This document shows positions 1 to 5,245 of a stretch of 5,245 nucleotides of DNA, one piece after another. The position numbers and the translations under genes are program-made. The notes beneath the pieces were generated by a model. The model was not told the origin of the DNA. It searched no databases and was given only the letters and a program-made list of their open reading frames with translations. Numbering within the stretch: position 1 is the stretch's first letter; every line of letters begins with the position of its first letter. The stretch comes from a bacterium (GTDB lineage Bacteria > UBP14 > UBA6098 > JAFGQG01): assembly GCA_016930435.1 (NCBI GenBank), contig JAFGGQ010000122.1:1-5245 (forward strand), given 5' to 3'.

Positions 1-38
1 AAGCTGTATAGAGTTAGGCCTATTTTTAACTTAAACAT
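1..38 (-). CDS. Start of a downstream gene, probably exported; 3' partial
   Basis: Only 12 codons are visible: MFKLKIGLTLYS, running out through the left edge. The start is supported by the perfect AGGAGG four bases upstream and by its position shortly after the stop of the large gene on the same strand. Lysines at positions 3 and 5 followed by an apolar run look like the first part of a signal peptide, so the product is probably secreted, periplasmic or outer-membrane. Its function cannot be judged from 12 residues. As the next gene downstream with no visible terminator between, it may form an operon with the large protein. Confidence 0.6.
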   Translation of the reverse strand, partial: MFKLKIGLTLYS

Positions 39-123
39 TTTTCCTCCTGTATATTTAGTTGTTAAATCAATCCATTCGTTCTTCCGGTTAACGGGTTTTC
101 AACTCAACAGATTATCCGGTGCT
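39..123 (-). other. Intergenic spacer, no convincing terminator
   Basis: These 85 bases separate the stop of the large gene from the ATG at 36-38. The only pairing I see is a 5-bp AGTTG/CAACT match with a loop of tens of bases, and GTTAAC, a 6-bp palindrome too short to be a stem. No GC stem followed by a T run is present, and no well-spaced -35/-10 pair. Co-transcription of the two genes is therefore the simpler reading. Confidence 0.5.
43..48 (-). promoter_or_regulatory. Perfect Shine-Dalgarno AGGAGG for the downstream gene
   Basis: The minus strand reads ACAGGAGGAAAAATG: a full AGGAGG, four A bases, then the ATG at 36-38. The spacing is slightly short but functional in type. It fixes the start of the partial gene at the left edge. 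Confidence 0.75.
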
Positions 124-3100
124 TTAAAAAGAAATTATCAATTCATCGATATATATTTCATAAGTTCCGGACGTCACGATTACGGGTTCCTTAAAATAAA
201 CCGAGATATTTTTCACCTTTGAATCCGCGGGTAATCCGGATAAATTAACATTAACATTGATCCAATCTCCGACTCCGTCCCTCCGGAGGGGAGGAGCATA
301 GGTCTGCCCTTTATCATCCAGAAGGTAGTATTCGTGAAGATATGCTGTTCCTCCGCCGGATAATTCCAGTTCCAGATCGATTATTGCATTACCGAAGGAG
401 ATCAGGGGGTTGAAGTTATAGCAGATATTGAAATTCAGTTCGCTTTGGTTGGTAAGCTGCAGTTCATTTGGGAAAGGGAAGTCAAAGATAAGATAGCGGA
501 ACCATGAGGGGCTATAGCCGTTGAATTCTCCGGAAATCTTCAAGTAATATTCGCCATGGGTAGGTTCGGGTGCCAGGGGTCCAGCATCATCTACATGGTA
601 AACGGAGCATTCTGCAGCGGCCGAATCAATATTCCTGAAACTGACCATGTCATTAGGGAGAAAGTGCGGGGGTTCATTGGGTTCAAATGAACGATAATAG
701 ATCCTTTGCAACCGGAAATTGTCCAGATAACCTATAGTACTATCTTCTGCTTTAAGCCAGATCGATTCGACAATTTTGCTGGAGTCGGCGGCATCAAAGG
801 TATAGGGAACCGGATGCCGGTAGGAGAACCTGGTTGTATTGCTGAATTCAGGGAACCAGTATTCGTTGGCGATACCCTGATATTTATACCCAAGCCATAT
901 TTTACCGGTATCTACCCAACCATCATACATCAGGAAGAGGCAGTGCTTGGTACACAGTGTACAGGGAGGGGTTTGATGAACATCGAAGAGCAGCATCTTG
1001 CGATTGATATCGGTATTAGTGGCATCTATCTTTAAAACCCCTTTCGTGCCATCCAGGGCTCTTCGATTCAGCATGTAAGGACTGTATATCCGGCTTTGAT
1101 CGGCATTAACATGGGTCATGTAGCCGTAAATATGGCGGGGATCAGCCTCTTCCCATACTGCTGTCATAAAGTTCTCTACATCTATAAGAGTAGTATAGCT
1201 GTCTTCGGGAGCGATCCAGGTATTGGCCAGTTTGAAGGTGCTGTCCGGATTCATAGCGAATGTATTGAACCAACTCCAGGATGTGTCACCGGTAGAAACA
1301 TCGATCTTGAACCAGAACCATGTGGTGTCTCCGGATAGTGTATCTACTTTAAATGTAAGTGGACCAAGATCGTTGCTCTTGAGCAATAAGGCATAGGTAT
1401 ATTTTGCAAAATCGTTGTGCAGATTATCTACATTGTGAATATTGACTTCTTCCCAATCGATAATATCGTTCATATTATTATCATAGGCATCGGCGATGGG
1501 GTCCCCAAATGACGTATAATAGTGATAGGGATCCTGGTAGTAATCGTCGCGCCTTTCGAAGAGCGATACATGGTCAAAATACGACCTTAAATTTCCCACA
1601 CAGGGGAGATCAGTCTGATATCGGAAATAAACCCTCTGCACTAACCAGCCAGTAAGCTCATCGGGCAATTCAACATCTATATAGCGCCAGAAATTGCCGC
1701 TGACTGGTCTCCAGGATTCATCCCCGTCCGAATCGAATTCATTTCTTTCAGATGGGATAAGGGAATTTCCCCACTGGTCAGTGATAGGTTCGCCAATCTC
1801 AGCAAGATAGTCCAGCATCATTCGTCTTTCCCGGGTAACGGGATGTTCGATCTGCAGGTCAACCACGGTTTTTGGTGGTACCAGTTTGGGAAGGTCGGTA
1901 CGCTCCATTAGATACTGGGGAACGGATTCATGCCAGACATAGTATCCCAGATGGGAGTTCTCGTCCAGGCGGTACTCCAGGTCCTCAGCCAGGCAGGTGA
2001 AGGTGAAACCCCAGCAGCGTTCGTCGGAGATATCCTTTTCGAATGGGTCCAGGTAGCCGGTCAATTCATAGACCTTCTCGAAAGGTCCATAGACCATGGT
2101 ATCGATGGGAATATAGGTTGTGCAGAGGGGATCCGGGCTGGGTAGCTGAGCGAGTGAACAAGCCGGCAATCCCGGCAAGGCGTCAAAAGCCCTGAATCCC
2201 AGGGAAGTGCCTATCATATTATTAACCTGGAAGCCTAAAGGCGGTTTATTCTCGGGCTCAAAATCTATCACGATATTCTTATTTCTAATGGATAAATTAT
2301 CGATAAAGGCATGTACCCTTCCGAACTGACTATTGGGATCATCCTCATAGCCGATAGCAATGCTCTTGATGATCTTTCCTTCGAAGGGAGCCAGTGACGC
2401 TGTGACCCGGTGGAATGTATCGGTAGGCACGTAGTAAGGTCGCCAGGCGGGATGCATACGGATTCCATCGGAATCCAGGAAAGTTGAATCGACTATTGCC
2501 CGTGTTTGATCGGAAAAGATCAGGTCGATACAGATATGCTTGCCGTTAGCGGTCCGGGGCCATAAGTCATAAGAGATTTCTAAATAACGGGTTGCAAGAA
2601 TATCACAGTTGAATAATTTAAAATAAATATAACTATTATCCCACATATCACTGCCATCACCGGTGACATCGTTGACGATGATCTCCAGCACCCGGTTCCC
2701 ACTGGCAAGGGTGGTAGTGTCGCAGATATGCTTGAATCCTTCCTCTACCTTGATGCCCCGGGTTTCAAGCACCATGTCTTTGTAACCAAATGGATTGAAG
2801 CGGGATTGATTTCCTTCCCATTCCACCCGAAACATTCCGTTCCAGTAATTATTGGGATCCCGGAAATAGCGCTCCACCCAATCCGCTAATCCGTTGAAGT
2901 TGGCGTCCATATAGCGGTCGTCCAGTTTGGAGTTGTAGCCTCCGGAATTATAGGGCCAGGGCACAAAGTCATAATGACCGCTGGTTGTTCGGGGGCTATG
3001 ATTCAGGAAGACATCCCAGGCATCGCGGGAGGGGAATATCGTGTCCCCTTCAAAAGTTTCGACCGGAGGTCTCATTGAAGTTGGAGTATTGAAATAATAC

Positions 3101-5245
3101 ATCTCGTCGCCATCTAAAGCCCCATAGTATGAATTGTCTGTATTGGGATTCAGAGGATCCAGCCCGGCCATCACTTCGGCCCCATCATACATACCGTCAC
3201 CATCAGTGTCCGGATTGTAGGGATTGGTTCCGGTTATCAGTTCCAGGTTGTCCTCAAGGGAGTCCAGGTCAGAATCCCGAACATACTGAATGATGAAAAG
3301 GTCACCTTGTCGGAGCTGGGTTTTACCCCCGATAAAATATTCTCCGTGATATTGGCAAAGGTCATCCTTGCGGAAGGGTTCAGCAATGGTGTCGATGCTG
3401 GAGACGATCACCCATTTGCCGAAGTAATCGATAGTATCGCATCCGGAACCGGGATCCGGTATCCAGATATCTCCCCTTGCCACATAAGGGAGGCATCCCA
3501 CTTGGATTAGGGTATCCATAACCTCTTCGCTCCATGTAAATTCTTCGATCTTGGGGGGTCCATCCCCGGATGGAGAGAATTTATCGATAAATTCCTTAAG
3601 GGTAAAGAAGGAATCGGCGGGATCGGTGATCTCATCCCGGATGGGGCTTTCCCGAACTACATTTACATAAGCGCTGGCTTCCGGGTACAGACACATGACC
3701 GTCACATAATTTCGGTGGGCTGCCATGATGGATGTCCAGTCACAGAGGTTATCACAGGCGAATACACCATCTCTTCCGGTATTATATGTAGGATTGGAAT
3801 GCAGGACGGTGAGCATTTCCTTCTGCTGTCCGAAGCGGTTGATAAAGTTTTTGTAAATGTCTGTTTCATAACTGTTTACAATGGCATAACCACCGGCATA
3901 GGCGGAGCCAAGCGCTACATTGACCGCTGTATATCCTGCCAGGGCGTGTCCGAGCGCGCCGGCAGTAACCAGTGTTAGCGCAGCAGCAGGGATGCCGAGC
4001 CCCAATCCGGTATAGAATCCATTAAAACTGGAAAGCGATATAGCATCCACAGAATCACTGGAAACACCCACATAATCATGAAGTATTGTACAGATTTTCT
4101 GGTCCACATATTCTGGCAGGCCTCCTCCGGTAGGACCACCAAGGGTGTCCCCTGCGGTGGTATCCCTGAATGTAAAGGGAACCAAACCATCAGCGCCATT
4201 TAACTCCTGATTCCCTAAGTATATTTCGGATGTGCTTCCCGGCCACAGAATATCGATTTTGGCACTGAAGTAATGAGCGCCATAAGGATTATAGTCAAAA
4301 GGTTCGGTGCCCACATTGGTTATGCGGTAGTAATTGCATACCCAGGCTGATCCGAGATCGTAGGCATAGCTGGAGCTCATCTCCCAGGATTCACTCAGGC
4401 TCCAGGTAGTTGTAGCCTCGGTCCCATAAGTCTCTTTAATTGATACAGATGGAATAAATGTTAAATCTAATCCTGCAGAAAGGCTGTAGCTGTTCTTGAT
4501 GCTTGCAGAAATTCCGCTTGATCCGGATATTCCACGGGCTGCGGTGATCACATCAGAGAACGGTATGGTTATATCATCATAAAGATGGGTAAAATTAGGG
4601 ACCGGATAGGCGGGAAGCAAGGGATGGCAGCCATTTCGCACAACATAAGGAAGCGGGTCATCGAGAGGGTAATCGCACATATCACAGTTTTTGTATTGCC
4701 AGCTCATCCACTCTTCCCGGTCGGTGTACTGATCCCAGTCGGAGCTGGAGCAGTAGGGATCCAGGATGCCATAACCTAATTCCGCCATGTAGTACAATTC
4801 TGCGCCGTTTGGTATGCCATCATCGTCCCAGTCCTGGAATCCGGCAACCCAGTCCGGGCGGGGAGTAACGAACTGATGCTGTACTTTATGATGATCGTTC
4901 AAGGCTCCGGCAGTGGGGTCTGAATAGCGGAGCAAAGGGCAGGAGTGCCAGAGATATTCCGAGAAATCATCCAGGCCATCGTTGTCGGTGTCCCAGCCAT
5001 CAACCCCCAGCATGGTATCCAGTTCCCATTCGGTCTTAATCAGGATAAAACCCCAGGGAGCATAGGTAGTGTCGATAAAATTACGGATATAGAGGCCGTC
5101 AATGTACCTTCCCATAATATAAGCCCACTTCAGCCGGCCGTCTCCTTCCCAGTAATGGATTCCGTAATTACTATAGTTTGGCCCGCCGAAGAGCTCACCG
5201 GATGACTCTAATCCATCCGGAATTCCATCACGGTCGGAGTCCAGC
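124..5245 (-). CDS. Giant exported calcium-binding protein with a PA-like (binary toxin B) pore domain; 5' partial
   Basis: The frame is open from the right edge to a TAA at 124-126, giving about 1706 residues; the N terminus lies outside the window. The Met at 5115 (residue 1 here) is not the start: the 43 codons before it are open, encode a calcium motif (LDSDRDGIPDGLES), and no Shine-Dalgarno precedes that ATG. Order of parts: TSP3-like calcium motifs up to residue 136; a PA domain 2-like region at about 163-545; another calcium motif pair at 614-647; then two ~455-residue units at 731-1187 and 1207-1663, each a degenerate calcium motif plus two beta-rich modules. The HPLLPAYP motif at 164-171 recalls HPLVAAYP of PA, and TLKEF at 505-509 recalls TLKEA. 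I infer an extracellular, calcium-stabilised protein able to form an oligomeric pore. No LPxTG anchor and no obvious type IX C-terminal sorting domain is seen; the protein ends on a module strand. Coding is certain; function is moderately supported. Confidence 0.93.
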   Translation of the reverse strand, partial: LDSDRDGIPDGLESSGELFGGPNYSNYGIHYWEGDGRLKWAYIMGRYIDGLYIRNFIDTTYAPWGFILIKTEWELDTMLGVDGWDTDNDGLDDFSEYLWHSCPLLRYSDPTAGALNDHHKVQHQFVTPRPDWVAGFQDWDDDGIPNGAELYYMAELGYGILDPYCSSSDWDQYTDREEWMSWQYKNCDMCDYPLDDPLPYVVRNGCHPLLPAYPVPNFTHLYDDITIPFSDVITAARGISGSSGISASIKNSYSLSAGLDLTFIPSVSIKETYGTEATTTWSLSESWEMSSSYAYDLGSAWVCNYYRITNVGTEPFDYNPYGAHYFSAKIDILWPGSTSEIYLGNQELNGADGLVPFTFRDTTAGDTLGGPTGGGLPEYVDQKICTILHDYVGVSSDSVDAISLSSFNGFYTGLGLGIPAAALTLVTAGALGHALAGYTAVNVALGSAYAGGYAIVNSYETDIYKNFINRFGQQKEMLTVLHSNPTYNTGRDGVFACDNLCDWTSIMAAHRNYVTVMCLYPEASAYVNVVRESPIRDEITDPADSFFTLKEFIDKFSPSGDGPPKIEEFTWSEEVMDTLIQVGCLPYVARGDIWIPDPGSGCDTIDYFGKWVIVSSIDTIAEPFRKDDLCQYHGEYFIGGKTQLRQGDLFIIQYVRDSDLDSLEDNLELITGTNPYNPDTDGDGMYDGAEVMAGLDPLNPNTDNSYYGALDGDEMYYFNTPTSMRPPVETFEGDTIFPSRDAWDVFLNHSPRTTSGHYDFVPWPYNSGGYNSKLDDRYMDANFNGLADWVERYFRDPNNYWNGMFRVEWEGNQSRFNPFGYKDMVLETRGIKVEEGFKHICDTTTLASGNRVLEIIVNDVTGDGSDMWDNSYIYFKLFNCDILATRYLEISYDLWPRTANGKHICIDLIFSDQTRAIVDSTFLDSDGIRMHPAWRPYYVPTDTFHRVTASLAPFEGKIIKSIAIGYEDDPNSQFGRVHAFIDNLSIRNKNIVIDFEPENKPPLGFQVNNMIGTSLGFRAFDALPGLPACSLAQLPSPDPLCTTYIPIDTMVYGPFEKVYELTGYLDPFEKDISDERCWGFTFTCLAEDLEYRLDENSHLGYYVWHESVPQYLMERTDLPKLVPPKTVVDLQIEHPVTRERRMMLDYLAEIGEPITDQWGNSLIPSERNEFDSDGDESWRPVSGNFWRYIDVELPDELTGWLVQRVYFRYQTDLPCVGNLRSYFDHVSLFERRDDYYQDPYHYYTSFGDPIADAYDNNMNDIIDWEEVNIHNVDNLHNDFAKYTYALLLKSNDLGPLTFKVDTLSGDTTWFWFKIDVSTGDTSWSWFNTFAMNPDSTFKLANTWIAPEDSYTTLIDVENFMTAVWEEADPRHIYGYMTHVNADQSRIYSPYMLNRRALDGTKGVLKIDATNTDINRKMLLFDVHQTPPCTLCTKHCLFLMYDGWVDTGKIWLGYKYQGIANEYWFPEFSNTTRFSYRHPVPYTFDAADSSKIVESIWLKAEDSTIGYLDNFRLQRIYYRSFEPNEPPHFLPNDMVSFRNIDSAAAECSVYHVDDAGPLAPEPTHGEYYLKISGEFNGYSPSWFRYLIFDFPFPNELQLTNQSELNFNICYNFNPLISFGNAIIDLELELSGGGTAYLHEYYLLDDKGQTYAPPLRRDGVGDWINVNVNLSGLPADSKVKNISVYFKEPVIVTSGTYEIYIDELIISF
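127..1497 (-). repeat. Duplicated unit 2: degenerate calcium motif plus two beta-sandwich-like modules (A2-B2)
   Basis: Residues 1207-1663. The unit opens with DNNMNDIIDWEE (1212-1223), another Asn-substituted calcium loop with the same D-W-x-E ending as unit 1. Module A2 (about 1240-1469, 709-1398) ends YLDNFRL. Module B2 (1475-1663, 127-693) starts RSFEPNEPPHFLPNDM, which parallels IDFEPENKPPLGF and the following NNM of B1, and ends YIDELIISF at the C terminus. A2 carries two extras that A1 lacks: a 14-residue Trp-rich tandem repeat and a CTLCTKHC cluster (1385-1392). Similarity to unit 1 is clear only at the landmarks, so the duplication is old. A surface- or glycan-binding role is inference. 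Confidence 0.6.
1264..1347 (-). repeat. 42-bp tandem duplication encoding a Trp-rich 14-residue repeat
   Basis: Residues 1257-1270 (VDTLSGDTTWFWFK) and 1271-1284 (IDVSTGDTSWSWFN) are adjacent copies, identical at 7 of 14 positions (D, G, D, T, W, W, F). The DNA keeps the period: TTGAACCA plus partly conserved following bases recur 42 bases apart on the plus strand (from 1265 and from 1307). It is probably a duplicated beta-hairpin presenting aromatic residues near the start of module A2. Confidence 0.65.
1555..2925 (-). repeat. Duplicated unit 1: degenerate calcium motif plus two beta-sandwich-like modules (A1-B1)
   Basis: Residues 731-1187. The unit opens with DANFNGLADWVE (737-748), a calcium loop with Asn for Asp at two positions. 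Module A1 (about 751-943, 2287-2865) ends FIDNLSI. Module B1 (about 949-1187, 1555-2271) starts IDFEPENKPPLGF and ends YFDHVSLF. Both modules alternate short hydrophobic strands and carry W-R at their centre (AWRPYYV, FWRYIDV). They then have a strand of the form K-x-I-K-S-I-A-I-G-Y or Q-R-V-Y-F-R-Y before the closing aromatic-Asp strand. This style is common in carbohydrate-binding jelly-roll folds, but I do not recognise a named family. Unit 2 is the second copy. Confidence 0.6.
3175..3276 (-). other. Calcium-binding TSP3-like motif pair after the pore domain
   Basis: DSDLDSLEDNLE (residues 614-625) and DTDGDGMYDGAE (636-647) are separated by LITGTNPYNP. This is the classic TSP3 layout, with a G-T-[ND]-P-x-x-P linker between Asp loops, and a third partial step (GLDPLNPNTD) follows. 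The first loop has Ser in place of the usual Gly. The pair follows a short beta-rich stretch ending LRQGDLFIIQYV (601-612) and separates the pore domain from the C-terminal duplicated units. It probably forms a rigid calcium-loaded stalk. Confidence 0.85.
3481..4629 (-). other. PA domain 2-like (binary toxin B) pore-forming domain
   Basis: Residues 163-545 reproduce the landmark order of anthrax PA domain 2, compared with the PA sequence from memory. HPLLPAYP (164-171) matches HPLVAAYP. A Ser/Thr-rich alternating stretch at about 196-245 matches the membrane-inserting hairpin. RITNVGTEPFDYN (264-276) matches RYVNTGTAPIYNV. GNQELNGADGLVPF (301-314) matches the ENQLSQILAP...API region. YKNFINRF (421-428) matches YNQFLELE. 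DW (459-460) then a strand and VNVVRES (484-490) match NW then NLVERRI. TLKEFIDKF (505-513) matches TLKEALKIAF, and PKIEEFTWSEEVMDTLIQV (521-539) matches the KDITEFDFNFDQQ...IKNQL segment. In PA and the clostridial B components this domain heptamerises and forms the translocation barrel. Oddities are an insertion of roughly 85-100 residues (about 320-418) and no Phe at the expected clamp position. Alternative: a structural or adhesive protein that kept the fold but not pore activity. Confidence 0.65.
3874..4020 (-). other. Gly/Ala-rich apolar insertion inside the PA-like domain
   Basis: Residues 366-414 have almost no charged side chain: a run of Gly, Ala, Leu, Val and Tyr including GLGLGIPAAALTLVTAGAL and AYAGGYAIV. 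The length suits two short membrane-spanning helices or one long amphiphilic segment. It falls between the parts that resemble PA strand API and PA helix YNQFLELE, where PA has only a few dozen residues, so it looks like a family-specific insertion. Being in an exported protein, it is either an extra membrane-inserting element or a buried core. Confidence 0.6.
4708..5244 (-). other. N-terminal calcium-binding motif block (TSP3-like, PA domain 1'-like)
   Basis: Four Asp-rich motifs lie here: DSDRDGIPDGLE before the Met at 5115, DTDNDGLDDFSE at residues 42-53 (4957-4992), DWDDDGIPNGAE at 95-106 (4798-4833), and a shorter SDWDQYTDREEW at 125-136 (4708-4743). The first three fit the DxDxDGxxDxxE calcium-loop pattern of thrombospondin type 3 repeats. 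The first also resembles DRDNDGIPDSLE, which follows the furin site in anthrax PA. The last resembles the SDPYSDFEK segment that closes the PA calcium site just ahead of its HPLVAAYP motif, and here too the next landmark is HPLLPAYP. A CDMC pair (residues 144-147) and Cys163 sit in the link to the pore domain. Calcium binding is a confident family inference; equivalence to PA domain 1' is less certain. The block may begin further upstream, beyond the window. Confidence 0.8.

Noticed and set aside
39-123. Rho-independent terminator or promoter between the two genes
   Set aside because: No GC-rich stem with a T tract; TTGATT and TAAATA are present on the minus strand but only 7 bases apart, far too close for a promoter.
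127-400. Type IX secretion C-terminal sorting domain or LPxTG anchor
   Set aside because: The last residues belong to a beta module ending YIDELIISF; neither an LPxTG/hydrophobic/basic tail nor a typical sorting domain ending is visible.
706-1338. Plus-strand open frames at 706-1035 and 1096-1338
   Set aside because: They lie antisense to a continuous domain-bearing frame, have no ribosome binding site and show no recognisable protein features.
2268-2468. Second minus-strand frame of 66 codons
   Set aside because: It is an out-of-frame shadow of the large gene, with no start signal or family signature.
5113-5115. ATG at 5115 as the true start of the large gene
   Set aside because: The frame continues upstream to the window edge and encodes a clear calcium motif; no Shine-Dalgarno precedes this ATG.
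4585-5205. Plus-strand open frames at 4585-4779 and 4945-5205
   Set aside because: They are antisense to the calcium motif block; codon constraint on the minus strand explains their openness.

Overview
The window is almost entirely one very long coding region on the minus strand. It runs from the right edge, where its 5' end is cut off, to a TAA stop at 124-126. In the gene's direction this is followed by an 85-base spacer and the first 12 codons of a second minus-strand gene, which leaves through the left edge. No RNA gene, insertion sequence, CRISPR array or convincing terminator is visible.

The visible part of the large protein is about 1706 residues. Residue numbers below count from the in-frame Met at 5115, which is not the real start: the frame continues upstream for 43 codons and already carries a calcium-binding motif there. 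From N to C terminus the protein has four parts. (1) A block of thrombospondin-type-3-like DxDxDGxxDxxE calcium motifs. (2) About 380 residues that read as a divergent version of the pore-forming domain 2 of anthrax protective antigen (PA) and clostridial binary-toxin B components, with an extra Gly/Ala-rich apolar insertion. (3) A second pair of calcium motifs. (4) A C-terminal half made of two copies of a ~455-residue unit. Each unit is a degenerate calcium motif followed by two beta-rich, jelly-roll-like modules, each ending in a Y/F-[IL]-D-[NEH] strand. PA domains 3 and 4 are not recognisable; the duplicated modules sit where receptor-binding domains would be expected.

The most economical reading is a giant exported, calcium-stabilised protein that pairs an oligomeric beta-barrel pore module with surface- or carbohydrate-binding modules. 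The PA resemblance rests on motif order and spacing recalled from the PA sequence, not on a computed alignment, so the pore and toxin function is inference. The downstream gene has a perfect AGGAGG and a start resembling a signal peptide (MFKLKIGLTL), so it may be a co-transcribed exported partner.

The host cannot be named. Balanced base composition, regular ATA use and a giant Asp/Tyr/Trp-rich exported protein with TSP3 motifs would fit an uncultured environmental bacterium, perhaps of the FCB group or a related candidate phylum. This is a low-confidence impression.
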